Positions 43,316-52,721 of a stretch of 64,000 nucleotides of DNA are shown here, piece after piece. The stretch covers positions 940,001 to 1,004,000 of the forward strand of contig NZ_JHZY01000004.1 in the NCBI RefSeq assembly GCF_000687915.1. The letters run 5' to 3'. Positions within the stretch are counted from its first letter, which is position 1, and each line of letters opens with the position of its first letter. The notes beneath the pieces were generated by a model that was not told the DNA's origin, ran no database searches, and saw nothing but the letters and a program-made list of their open reading frames with translations. The stretch is from Leeuwenhoekiella sp. MAR_2009_132. GTDB lineage: Bacteria; Bacteroidota; Bacteroidia; Flavobacteriales; Flavobacteriaceae. The translations under genes and the position numbers were made by a program.

Positions 43316-43535
43316 AACTTAATTTGTTTGAGTTTAAGATTAAGCTCTAAACCAAGTATATCAATGTTTTTTTCTAAAGAATCTAAATTTGGATTCGCTT
43401 AATCTCGCTCAGTTTTGTACAACGTGTTCACGCTTACATATGCCAGATCAGCGATATGTGATTGAGTAATCTTAAGAGGATCCCACGCCGTTCTTTTAAT
43501 GGATTTCCAATCTCGAAATTTCGGGAGGAGTCTTT
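43312..43535 (-). pseudogene. Decayed hipB-like antitoxin gene
   Basis: The XRE-type HTH is readable in two frames: Ile-Gly-Asn-Pro-Leu-Lys-Glu-Arg-Arg, a frameshift, then Ile-Thr-Gln-Ser-His-Ile-Ala-Asp-Leu-Ala-Tyr-Val-Ser-Val-Asn-Thr-Leu-Tyr-Lys-Thr-Glu-Arg. An in-frame stop follows, then Ala-Asn-Pro-Asn-Leu-Asp-Ser-Leu-Glu-Lys. Its terminal TGA overlaps the hipA start, the normal hipBA arrangement. Both genes have decayed, so the pair no longer works as an addiction module. Confidence 0.75.
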
Positions 43536-43650
43536 TGCTAAATGAAGAGAAATTGAGTGAGTGAATTGAACATTCCTATCACCATTTAAGAGTATAATCG
43601 ACAATTTCCTTTTCAAATAAAAATATAAATAATAGATTATTTTCATAATT

Positions 43651-43680
43651 AAAAGCCTCCTCGTTTTTAAGAAGGCTTTT
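43651..43680 (-). terminator. Terminator of the surface-cargo operon
   Basis: An 11-bp stem (one G-T pair) around an A/T loop, 24 bp beyond the stop of the beta-barrel gene. Confidence 0.7.
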
Positions 43681-43703
43681 GATTAATTAATAGTATTGCT
43701 TAA

Positions 43704-44543
43704 TTAGAAGGAAAAACCGTATTTGAGTTTAAACCCAAGGGAAAGAGTTTTAATCTCGTCTACATTTCCGACCTGAGTGGTCAGCACACTATTGCCTGTA
43801 AAATTTACTTCAGGCTCCGCTTTGTACTCCAGCAAGCGGTTTGATTTGGTATCTTCAAATACATTGGTGAGTCCGTAATCTACATACACGCTTAAATACA
43901 CCAGACTCCCCGTGCTGATCGGTAATTTCAGCCCGGTTTCTAAACTCAGCATCACATTGGTTTTAAGATCAAGCTCGTCTGCTTCCCAACTGTAGCTGCC
44001 AAAGTCTCCAAACCCAGCAAAACGTGGCGCCTCTAGCAAAACATCGTATTGCTCATAATAACCCGAAGTAGTCAGACCTGTAGCTCTTGATTTGTATTGG
44101 CTGTCAACAACAATACCTAACTTTACCCCTGCCAAAACAAAAAACCGATTGTTACCGGAAGTCTCGTATTGCCCCAAAATCGGGATTTGAATGTATCTCG
44201 CCTTCTGGGTTTCCCGATAATTAGTAAACTGGTAGCGGAACTCAAAAACTTCCGCTTCTGAATCCTGAGTTACATAAGCCGCGTTGATTCTATCAAGCTT
44301 TGCATTACCTCGATAGGTTTGCAATGCAAAGCCAGTCCTTAAACTCCATTTCGGTGAAAGGTAATACCCGTATTCCAAGCCAAAACCAATCCCATCATCC
44401 AGCGCTGCGCTGTTATCTACCCCTTCATATTCCAATATGGAAACAGGCCCGTTTATGTTTACCAGCACCTCATTGTTTTGCTGCCCCTGCAGCGGAAGGG
44501 ATCCCAGTCCTAAAACAAAGAGTACTCCTTTTAATCTATTCAT
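43704..44543 (-). CDS. Outer-membrane beta-barrel protein (cargo)
   Basis: I choose the Met at complement 44541-44543, which gives a normal signal peptide (Asn-Arg-Leu-Lys then a hydrophobic stretch ending Leu-Gln-Gly-Gln), 279 residues in all. The mature part reads as alternating amphipathic strands (Gly-Phe-Gly-Leu-Glu-Tyr-Gly-Tyr; Trp-Ser-Leu-Arg-Thr-Gly-Phe; Tyr-Ile-Gln-Ile-Pro-Ile-Leu-Gly-Gln-Tyr) and ends in Gly-Phe-Ser-Phe, an aromatic terminus like OmpA/PorT-type barrels. It is the last gene of the minus-strand cargo cluster. SprF-type PorP barrels often follow SprB-type adhesins, but this one is not recognisably PorP/SprF, so a partner role is only suggested by position. Confidence 0.8.
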   Translation of the reverse strand: MNRLKGVLFVLGLGSLPLQGQQNNEVLVNINGPVSILEYEGVDNSAALDDGIGFGLEYGYYLSPKWSLRTGFALQTYRGNAKLDRINAAYVTQDSEAEVFEFRYQFTNYRETQKARYIQIPILGQYETSGNNRFFVLAGVKLGIVVDSQYKSRATGLTTSGYYEQYDVLLEAPRFAGFGDFGSYSWEADELDLKTNVMLSLETGLKLPISTGSLVYLSVYVDYGLTNVFEDTKSNRLLEYKAEPEVNFTGNSVLTTQVGNVDEIKTLSLGFKLKYGFSF

Positions 44544-44587
44544 TTGTATAATTCTAGTTATGAAAAACTTCATCTGTAGAGGTTGAT

Positions 44588-47500
44588 TTAGTTAACAATA
44601 AATTGAATGGTTTGGGTTTGTTTCTTGGTCTCACAGACCAATACGTAAACTCCTGCTTGAATACCCGCTGGCATCTGCACAGTTGTGCTAGAGCCACTGG
44701 TGTAAAAAGTGTCAACAAGGGTGCCCTGAAGGCTATGGATGGATATTTTCATATCTTTAAGCTCTTCCCTATCAAATTCAGCAAACAAGGTTGCCGAGGA
44801 AGTGGCCCGTACCGGGTTTGGGGCCAGGTGTATCTTGCCACTAGCCTGCAATTCAATGTTAAAAGCACAGGTGCTCAGCACATCCCCTCCTGCAGTGATT
44901 AGCTCCACGCGGTAGCTCGCAAACGGATCAAGCATATCTGTTGATAAATCTCCTTCTGAAAAATACTGCTCGTTGCCTATTAGTCTTCCGTTTTTATACC
45001 ATTGGTAGCCGGTAAAGCGATAGCCGCCATTAGTCTGCGAATTGTTATTGACCACCAGGGTATTGTTGAACTTTTGCACCACGATCTCTCCAAATAAGAA
45101 ACGTTTGTGAATCTCGATGGTATAAGTTCTGCTCACCATCCCATCTTGCGAGGAAACTACCAGCGTGGTGCGGTAGATACCCGGCTGAGGTACCGGTACA
45201 CTGAAGGTCTTCGGCATATTGCCGGTTGCATTGGCCTCCGTCTCGTAAGTGACGTAGAGCGTCTGCACGTCTTCACCACAATCAATGACATAGGTAATTA
45301 TTGCATCGGGATTGAGGTATTCAGAGTCTCCAATAGTCAGGCGTGTGATGGATGCATCTGCACTGGTTACAATAAACTCCTGAGATACGGGAGTTGCGGG
45401 CTGGTAGTTTTCATTGCCGGCCTGAGTAGCAGTTATGGTAATGGTACCCGATTGTACCAGGCTTACAAAACCAGATTCACTAACCATTGCTGCCGGTACA
45501 GTTGAACTATACGTGTAGCTATAACTTACCGGTAACCCGGATGAAGCCGTAACTTGAAGCTGAAAATCAGGATCCGTTTCAAGGCTTACCATAGGAAGTT
45601 CATCAAAACTGATGATTTGTGAAGCTTGTTCAATGCTAAGGCTAGCCGTTAGTATTAAGTCAAGATAGTAGGGTCTGGTTACCACAGCCTCCACAGTATA
45701 GACACCAGCGTCTATTTTCTCATTATTGGTATAACGTACCGTTGCATCTGTAGGCAGGTTATTTACTGCAAGAGCATGAACCGTCCCATCGTAAGTAAAA
45801 GATTCATCCTCAAAAGTAATCCCCTGCTGTGCACAACCAGTTACGGTTACAACTGCAGTAGCTGTGCTTACATTACCATTCGTATCCGTTACTGTTAGTG
45901 TTACCGTATTTTCTCCCAAAGTAGAACAAGAAAATTCTGTTTGATCAATTTCAAGTGAAGCTATACTACAGTTATCATACGAACCATTGTCAATATCACC
46001 TGCTGTGATTAAAGCCGAACCATTTGCATCAAGATTTACTGAGATGTCCCTGGTTAATGCCAAAGGAGAAGAGCTATCTATAACCTCAATGACAAACGAA
46101 GCAGTTGCTGTACAACCATTGGCATCGGTTACCGTAACATCATAAGTACCGGCCGTTAGACCTGATAGATCTTCGGTGGTAGCACCGTTACTCCATAGAT
46201 AAGTATAAGATGCAGTTCCGCCAACAACAGCTAAATCAATTGATGCGTCGCTGCCTCCATTACAACTTACTGCAGTAGCAACGCCACTGGCTGAAAGTAT
46301 AGTCGGTTCATTTACCTGTATCGAAGCAGTTGCTGTACAACCATTAGCATCGGTTACCGTAACATCATAAGTGCCGGCCGTTAAACCTGATAGATCTTCG
46401 GTGGTAGCACCGTTACTCCATAGATAAGTATAAGATGCAGTTCCGCCAACAACAGCTAAATCAATTGATGCGTTGCTGCCTCCATTACAACTTACTGCAG
46501 TAGCAACGCCACTGGCTGTAAGTATAGTCGGTTCATTTACCTGTATCGAAGCAGTTGCTGTACAACCATTAGCATCGGTTACCGTAACATCATAAGTGCC
46601 GGCCGTTAAACCTGATAGATCTTCGGTGGTAGCACCGTTACTCCATAGATAAGTATAAGATGCAGTTCCGCCAACAACAGCTAAATCAATTGATGCGTCG
46701 CTGCCTCCATTACAACTTACTGCAGTAGCAACGCCACTGGCTGTAAGTATAGTCGGTTCATTTACCTGTATCGAAGCAGTTGCTGTACAACCATTGGCAT
46801 CGGTTACCGTAACATCATAAGTGCCGGCCGTTAGACCTGATAGATCTTCGGTGGTAGCACCGTTACTCCATAGATAAGTATAAGATGCAGTTCCACCAAC
46901 AACAGCTAAATCAATTGATGCGTCGCTGCCTCCATTACAACTTACTGCAGTAGCAACGCCACTGGCTGAAAGTATAGTCGGTTCATTTACCTGTATCGAA
47001 GCAGTTGCTGTACAACCATTGGCATCGGTTACCGTAACATCATAAGTGCCGGCCGTTAAACCTGATAGATCTTCGGTGGTAGCACCGTTACTCCATAGAT
47101 AAGTATAAGATGCAGTTCCGCCAACAACAGCTAAATCAATTGATGCGTCGCTGCCTCCATTACAACTTACTGCAGTAGCAACGCCACTGGCTGAAAGTAT
47201 AGTCGGTTCATTTACCTGTATCGAAGCAGTTGCTGTACAACCATTAGCATCGGTTACCGTAACATCATAAGTGCCGGCCGTTAAACCTGATAGATCTTCG
47301 GTGGTAGCACCGTTACTCCATAGATAAGTATAAGATGCAGTTCCGCCAACAACAGCTAAATCAATTGATGCGTCGCTGCCTCCATTACAACTTACTGCAG
47401 TAGCAACGCCACTGGCTGAAAGTATAGTCGGTTCATTTACCTGTATCGAAGCAGTTGCTGTACAACCATTGGCATCGGTTACCGTAACATCATAAGTGCC

Positions 47501-49400
47501 GGCCGTTAGACCTGATAGATCTTCGGTGGTAGCACCGTTACTCCATAGATAAGTATAAGATGCAGTTCCGCCAACAACAGCTAAATCAATTGATGCGTCG
47601 CTGCCTCCATTACAACTTACTGCAGTAGCAACGCCACTGGCTGAAAGTATAGTCGGTTCATTTACCTGTATCGAAGCAGTTGCTGTACAACCATTAGCAT
47701 CGGTTACCGTAACATCATAAGTGCCGGCCGTTAGACCTGATAGATCTTCGGTGGTAGCACCGTTACTCCATAGATAAGTATAAGATGCAGTTCCACCAAC
47801 AACAGCTAAATCAATTGATGCGTCGCTGCCTCCATTACAACTTACTGCAGTAGCAACGCCACTGGCTGAAAGTATAGTCGGTTCATTTACCTGTATCGAA
47901 GCAGTTGCTGTACAACCATTGGCATCGGTTACCGTAACATCATAAGTGCCGGCCGTTAGACCTGATAGATCTTCGGTGGTAGCACCGTTACTCCATAGAT
48001 AAGTATAAGATGCAGTTCCGCCAACAACAGCTAAATCAATTGATGCGTCGCTGCCTCCATTACAACTTACTGCGGTAGCAACGCCACTGGCTGAAAGTAT
48101 AGTCGGTTCATTTACCTGTATCGAAGCAGTTGCTGTACAACCATTGGCATCGGTTACCGTAACATCATAAGTGCCGGCCGTTAGACCTGATAGATCTTCG
48201 GTGGTAGCACCGTTACTCCATAGATAAGTATAAGATGCAGTTCCACCAACAACAGCTAAATCAATTGATGCGTCGCTGCCTCCATTACAACTTACTGCAG
48301 TAGCAACGCCACTGGCTGAAAGTATAGTCGGTTCATTTACCTGTATCGAAGCAGTTGCTGTACAACCATTGGCATCGGTTACCGTAACATCATAAGTGCC
48401 GGCCGTTAGACCTGATAGATCTTCGGTGGTAGCACCGTTACTCCATAGATAAGTATAAGATGCAGTTCCACCAACAACAGCTAAATCAATTGATGCGTCG
48501 CTGCCTCCATTACAACTTACTGCAGTAGCAACGCCACTGGCTGAAAGTATAGTCGGTTCATTTACCTGTATCGAAGCAGTTGCTGTACAACCATTGGCAT
48601 CGGTTACCGTAACATCATAAGTGCCGGCCGTTAGACCTGATAGATCTTCGGTGGTAGCACCGTTACTCCATAGATAAGTATAAGATGCAGTTCCGCCAAC
48701 AACAGCTAAATCAATTGATGCGTCGCTGCCTCCATTACAACTTACTGCAGTAGCAACGCCACTGGCTGAAAGTATAGTCGGTTCATTTACCTGTATCGAA
48801 GCAGTTGCTGTACAACCATTAGCATCGGTTACCGTAACATCATAAGTGCCGGCCGTTAGACCTGATAGATCTTCGGTGGTAGCACCGTTACTCCATAGAT
48901 AAGTATAAGATGCAGTTCCGCCAACAACAGCTAAATCAATTGATGCGTCGCTGCCTCCATTACAACTTACTGCAGTAGCAACGCCACTGGCTGTTAAATC
49001 ACAACCATTAACCAAAATATTAGTGGTATTCCCTACATTATTCAGCATCAGATTAGCATCAGATCCTGAGGGATTCCTAATCGTTCCCCCACTAGTATTA
49101 AGTCCAGTTATTGAGATTCCATCTGTATCATAATCACCTGAAGCTACTACATATCTAAATACTAAGGCACTACTGCCGCTACCGCTGACATATACTGCAG
49201 ATTTTGTATTTGCACCTATAACTATATTTAGTTCAGGAGTTCCAATAGTTGTATTTACATCTACCGCTTCACTAAAGTTTATCGTGAAATCAAGGTTTTG
49301 ATTTGCTAAATAAGTACGATTTGCTGGTACAATTACTGAAGTTACAGAAGGAATTGAATTCACATTTATATTAATCGTTCCAAAGGAAATTAAAGTCCCG
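44588..49400 (-). CDS. Giant T9SS adhesin, 3' part (SprB repeats, MBG, sorting tail)
   Basis: This part is open from about 49400 (first internal Met at 49363, 1591 residues) but has no signal peptide of its own. In order it shows: an Ig-like bacterial adhesion domain (Ala-Asn-Arg-Thr-Tyr-Leu-Ala; about 15-118), 13 SprB repeats of 75 residues, a HYR-like Cys-containing domain, an MBG-like domain (Ile-Thr-Phe-Glu-Asp-Glu-Ser-Phe-Thr-Tyr-Asp-Gly-Thr), a cadherin-like sandwich, and a C-terminal type A T9SS sorting domain (Ala-Pro-Asn-Pro-Val then Gly-Val-Tyr-Val-Leu). It continues the protein encoded at 49390-50946 after a one-base frameshift. Alone it would not be exported. Confidence 0.85.
46093..48996 (-). 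repeat. 13 tandem 225-bp repeats encoding SprB modules
   Basis: The nucleotide unit repeats with a 225-bp period (75 codons) and about 13 copies. Copies differ at only a few recurring positions (for example CCATTGGCAT or CCATTAGCAT, TTCCGCC or TTCCACC, one GCGTTG for GCGTCG). Such uniformity points to recent amplification or gene conversion. Copy number is likely to vary between isolates. Confidence 0.95.
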
Positions 49401-50946
49401 CCCCCGAGCCACTATTCCCATTGTCATTCGCAGAAATACTTAAAGTTGCCGTATTAGAACCCGATTCATTGGTATAGTTTATATTAGACGGGGTGTTCAA
49501 ATAATTTTCAATCGCTGCCGCAGTCCCGTTCAAATTCATCGTTCCTGTAATCGGGAAAGATACCGTAACCCCGCTTCCACTAATTGCAGTTAGTGTTCCC
49601 GCTGAAACCGATAAAGATAAAGTGACAGAACCGGAATCCGAATCCACATCCCCAAAAGTTGCCGCAGAAAGGTCGATAACACTTGCAACATCTTCCAGCA
49701 CAGAAATTGTTGAGGGTAATCCGGTAAAGGTAGGGTCATCGTTTAGAGCATTTATACTAACCTGAACAGTCATTGAATTAGAGGATAGACCAGAAGCTTC
49801 CTTTACTACTATTGAAATGTTACGTGAATTATCCGTTTCTCCACTTGTGGGATCATTTCCGTTAAAGCTATATTCTATAGATTCTAAAGCGGTAATCATC
49901 TGAGCAACAGAACCTGTTCCCTGTAGTTTAATTTCATTACCCGATTGAGAAACAGAATATGGACTAGGTGTTTCTACTGAAAGAATATCTCCACTTATCT
50001 GATCATTGAAAGTGATGGTTGCTTCGATAATGTCATCACCTTCCGGTTCACTGAGAATAATATTACCCCCGCTATTAAACTTGGTAGGAGAACCATTTTC
50101 CGTATATGAAATAACCCTGTTACCATTAAAGATCGGTGCATCATTTATTGGTTCTATATCAAATGTTACGCTTGCTGTATTAGAATTTGTAATACCATCA
50201 TTGGACACGAAGGAAATACTTGCAGTATTAACACCCGATAAATTAGGAGTAGGTGTGAATGTTGCTACATCTAAAGCATTATTTATATTCGTTAAATTAC
50301 CTAAAGCAGTAAAATTTGAGGAACCGTTTCCAGAACCACCAAAATTTATTCCAGTACTACCCAGAGCTAAGGTACCACCCGTGATCGTAAAAGTTAAGGT
50401 CTGATTATCACCATCAGGGTCGAATACCTGAATGTCATCAGGCAGAGCTACATTTATGCCATCTTCAATTACAAAAGGTGCAGATGGTGCTGTAGCTATA
50501 GGTGCCGTATTGCTGTTTAGCGTTGATTGTACATCTCCGCTTAGCTCTTGCAAGGCCATACACTCTCCACCTGTTAAGGCTGTATTTTCTTGCCAGGTAC
50601 CTAGCGTTAGATCTGGAGGATTAGGACTTGATGCTGAAGTATTAGAATACAAAACAAATGAGGTTGCAAAATCGCCATCCCCGTCCTCTGCCAGGACTTC
50701 CCAGCGATTTAACGTGACATTCCAGGCGATTCTAAATTCACAGACTCCTAAACCGGGACAGGGCTGGTCACCATTTATAGGGTTCGTTTGGTATATATTC
50801 CTTCCGGACCCATCAACCGATTCAAAGGTGAGCACAAAATCTAAATCACCAGTGTATTCATCACAGGTATTGAGATTGATTTGTGCATGACCGAGATGTA
50901 CGCCAAAAAACAGGCATCCCAAAATTAAAATGTAAAAGTGTTTCAT
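49390..50946 (-). CDS. Giant T9SS adhesin, 5' part (signal peptide and cadherin-like repeats)
   Basis: The 518-residue frame starts with a clear signal peptide (hydrophobic about 6-21, ending His-Ala-Gln). A globular N-terminal domain (about 22-165) with four cysteines precedes repeated Calx/cadherin-like modules with Asn-Asp-Ala-Pro and Phe-Asp-Pro-Asp-Gly-Asp-Asn motifs, typical of Ca2+-binding surface adhesins. It stops at 49390-49392 within an Asn-Ser-Gly-Ser-Gly linker. Inserting one base into the C5 tract at 49401-49405 restores one frame through to the T9SS sorting domain (about 2,100 residues in all). As written the product lacks its sorting signal and would probably not reach the surface. 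Confidence 0.85.
   Translation of the reverse strand: MKHFYILILGCLFFGVHLGHAQINLNTCDEYTGDLDFVLTFESVDGSGRNIYQTNPINGDQPCPGLGVCEFRIAWNVTLNRWEVLAEDGDGDFATSFVLYSNTSASSPNPPDLTLGTWQENTALTGGECMALQELSGDVQSTLNSNTAPIATAPSAPFVIEDGINVALPDDIQVFDPDGDNQTLTFTITGGTLALGSTGINFGGSGNGSSNFTALGNLTNINNALDVATFTPTPNLSGVNTASISFVSNDGITNSNTASVTFDIEPINDAPIFNGNRVISYTENGSPTKFNSGGNIILSEPEGDDIIEATITFNDQISGDILSVETPSPYSVSQSGNEIKLQGTGSVAQMITALESIEYSFNGNDPTSGETDNSRNISIVVKEASGLSSNSMTVQVSINALNDDPTFTGLPSTISVLEDVASVIDLSAATFGDVDSDSGSVTLSLSVSAGTLTAISGSGVTVSFPITGTMNLNGTAAAIENYLNTPSNINYTNESGSNTATLSISANDNGNSGSGAGL
49401..49405 (-). other. Frameshift site in a C5/G5 tract of the adhesin gene
   Basis: On the coding strand TCGGGGGCGGGAC reads Ser-Gly-Ala-Gly-Leu-stop. 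With one extra G it reads Ser-Gly-Gly-Gly-Thr-Leu-Ile-Ser-Phe and continues in frame. Possible causes are an assembly error, a mutation or slipped-strand phase variation. Confidence 0.8.
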
Positions 50947-50950
50947 AAAC

Positions 50951-51541
50951 TTAGTTTCTGGAAGGGTAAATCCCGTTAAGACAAATGATATAGTTAATTC
51001 CTAATGAGGGCTGTCTGTTATTTAAAGACAAGTTAGATGTACTATTTTGACCTGTCACAGCAGCATTCATAGGTATACGAGTACCTGAAGTAGCGTATTC
51101 TGGATCCTGCGCCTGTGAATTGGCAGGAAAATTACCGGCAGGATTCGCCTGGGTGCCAGTTTCGCTTATTGCAAATACGGGATGTGTATGTTGGGGTAAA
51201 TTATTATATAGTAAGGTCACGGATTCCTGACCAATTTTTTGCCCTAGTATATAGTTACTCAGTCCGGCTCCCTGCCCTTTGTGAATAGGTAATCGCCCCC
51301 TTAAATCAGGTAGGGCAAAGGTAACTCTGCCATCCCCTCCATAAGTAGTTCCCAAAATAGAAAATAAAGCGGTGTTTTGAGATATACTCAGCAACTGACC
51401 CTCACAAAAGGCCCATCCCCTTGGGGCAAAATTACCTGCAAACATCCGTATTTCACCAATAAAATCATCCTGCGCAAACACGCGCGCAGTCCATAAAAAA
51501 CACATCAAACTAATGCTGATAATAATAATAGATTTTTTCAT
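50951..51541 (-). CDS. Secreted phage-tail-collar domain protein, copy 3
   Basis: This 196-residue protein has a signal peptide (hydrophobic about 5-22, ending Val-Phe-Ala-Gln) and a tail-collar (MDP-type) domain. Features are Phe-Ile-Gly-Glu-Ile-Arg-Met-Phe-Ala-Gly-Asn-Phe-Ala-Pro-Arg-Gly-Trp-Ala-Phe-Cys-Glu-Gly, then Tyr-Gly-Gly-Asp-Gly ... Phe-Ala-Leu-Pro-Asp-Leu-Arg-Gly-Arg, and the terminal Asn-Gly-Ile-Tyr-Pro-Ser-Arg-Asn. It lies four bases upstream of the adhesin gene on the same strand. The collar fold in phages holds receptor-binding fibres; here a signal peptide makes it an exported cell protein. Function is not known. Confidence 0.9.
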   Translation of the reverse strand: MKKSIIIISISLMCFLWTARVFAQDDFIGEIRMFAGNFAPRGWAFCEGQLLSISQNTALFSILGTTYGGDGRVTFALPDLRGRLPIHKGQGAGLSNYILGQKIGQESVTLLYNNLPQHTHPVFAISETGTQANPAGNFPANSQAQDPEYATSGTRIPMNAAVTGQNSTSNLSLNNRQPSLGINYIICLNGIYPSRN

Positions 51542-51543
51542 AA

Positions 51544-52125
51544 TTAATTTCTTGAGGGGTAAATACCTTGTAGAGCTATAATGTAGCGTAAAGCCAGAGA
51601 AGGCTGCCTGTTTTCAACAGGCTGAGAATTTGGCTGATTAACACCTACCATTGCGGAATTCATTTGTACCAGGATACCCGTCTGCGAATACTCGGGATCC
51701 AATCGCATCGTATTCGCCGGAAAACTGCCTGCGGGCGAATCTACATTGCCAGTTTCAGCCACCCCGTATACTTGATGGTTATGACTTGGTATTTGATTAG
51801 CTAAAAGTATATTCGATTCAGTACCCTGCATCTGACCTAATCTGACCTCATTCAGACCAGGTCCCCTGCCGGGATGAACGGCACCACGCCCACGCAAATC
51901 TGGTAGGGCAAATGTAGTCCTACCATCCCCGCCATAAGTAGTTCCCAAGATAGAAAATAGAATACTATTTTGAGCGATACTCAAAATTTGGCCATCGCAA
52001 AAAGCCCACCCCCTAGGGGCAAAATTTCCAGCAAATATGCGTACTTCGCCTATATAGGAATTCTGAGCCTGTACAAAAGAACAGATCAATAAAAAGAGGA
52101 TTAATACCTGATAGTTTTTTTTCAT
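51544..52125 (-). CDS. Secreted phage-tail-collar domain protein, copy 2
   Basis: This 193-residue paralogue has a signal peptide (about 1-20, ending Val-Gln-Ala-Gln) and the same collar motifs: Ile-Gly-Glu-Val-Arg-Ile-Phe-Ala-Gly-Asn-Phe-Ala-Pro-Arg-Gly-Trp-Ala-Phe-Cys-Asp-Gly, Phe-Ala-Leu-Pro-Asp-Leu-Arg-Gly-Arg and Gln-Gly-Ile-Tyr-Pro-Ser-Arg-Asn. The gap to copy 3 is two bases and to copy 1 eleven, so the trio is one transcript. The central variable region (about 95-160) differs most between copies, as expected for a binding face. Confidence 0.9.
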   Translation of the reverse strand: MKKNYQVLILFLLICSFVQAQNSYIGEVRIFAGNFAPRGWAFCDGQILSIAQNSILFSILGTTYGGDGRTTFALPDLRGRGAVHPGRGPGLNEVRLGQMQGTESNILLANQIPSHNHQVYGVAETGNVDSPAGSFPANTMRLDPEYSQTGILVQMNSAMVGVNQPNSQPVENRQPSLALRYIIALQGIYPSRN

Positions 52126-52136
52126 TAGAGAGTAGT

Positions 52137-52721
52137 TTAATTACGGGAAGGAAATATACCCTGAAGACAAATAATATAGTTGAGAACAAGCGAAGGCTCC
52201 CGGTTTTCAACTGGCACGTTAGCACTACTGTTAGGCCCTAACAAAGCAGAATTCATAGGTATAATAGTTCCAATGGAAGCATATTCGGGGTCAAGAGCTT
52301 TAGTACCCGCCATAAACGCACCTTGCGGAGAAGCAGTAGTGCCATCCTCGCTTACAGCATTAAATGAATGGGTGTGAGGTGGCAATTGAACAGAGGTCAA
52401 GATATTAACTTCCGTTCCTACCTGTTGACCTGCAACAATTGGGATTAACCCATTCCCCTGCCCCACGTGAACAGCAACCCTGCCTCTAAGATCTGGTAAG
52501 GCAAAATTCGTCGTACCATTTCCTCCATACTGCGTACCGAGAATCGAAAATAACGCTTGATTTTGATTAATCGGCAAAAGCTGTCCTTCACAAAAAGCCC
52601 AGTACCTTGGAGGGAAATCACCTGCAAACATGCGTATTTCACCTATAAAGCCTTCCTGTGCATTCACTCCTGCAATACACAAAAAAAATAATAGAAAACT
52701 ATCAAGTAGTTTTTTTTTCAT
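52137..52721 (-). CDS. Secreted phage-tail-collar domain protein, copy 1
   Basis: This 194-residue protein is the first gene of the cargo cluster. It has a signal peptide (about 1-21, ending Val-Asn-Ala-Gln), Phe-Ile-Gly-Glu-Ile-Arg-Met-Phe-Ala-Gly-Asp-Phe-Pro-Pro-Arg-Tyr-Trp-Ala-Phe-Cys-Glu-Gly, Phe-Ala-Leu-Pro-Asp-Leu-Arg-Gly-Arg and Gln-Gly-Ile-Phe-Pro-Ser-Arg-Asn. A single Cys in the first block and one near the end are conserved in all three copies and could pair after export. MDP-like triplets are known in other bacteria, but exported copies beside a T9SS adhesin are an unusual setting. Confidence 0.9.
   Translation of the reverse strand: MKKKLLDSFLLFFLCIAGVNAQEGFIGEIRMFAGDFPPRYWAFCEGQLLPINQNQALFSILGTQYGGNGTTNFALPDLRGRVAVHVGQGNGLIPIVAGQQVGTEVNILTSVQLPPHTHSFNAVSEDGTTASPQGAFMAGTKALDPEYASIGTIIPMNSALLGPNSSANVPVENREPSLVLNYIICLQGIFPSRN

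Noticed and set aside
45107..45505. Plus-strand frame antisense to the adhesin gene
   Set aside because: It is a shadow of the real minus-strand gene with no recognisable protein features. The same applies to plus-strand frames at 50006-50890.
46093..48996. CRISPR array suggested by regular repeats
   Set aside because: The period is 225 bp with no unique spacers, and the repeats encode 75-residue SprB modules in an open frame.
49390..49410. Programmed -1 ribosomal frameshift in the adhesin
   Set aside because: The tract does not give a good slippery heptamer (the second tRNA would mispair), and I see no strong downstream hairpin. Mutation, phase variation or sequence error are more likely.
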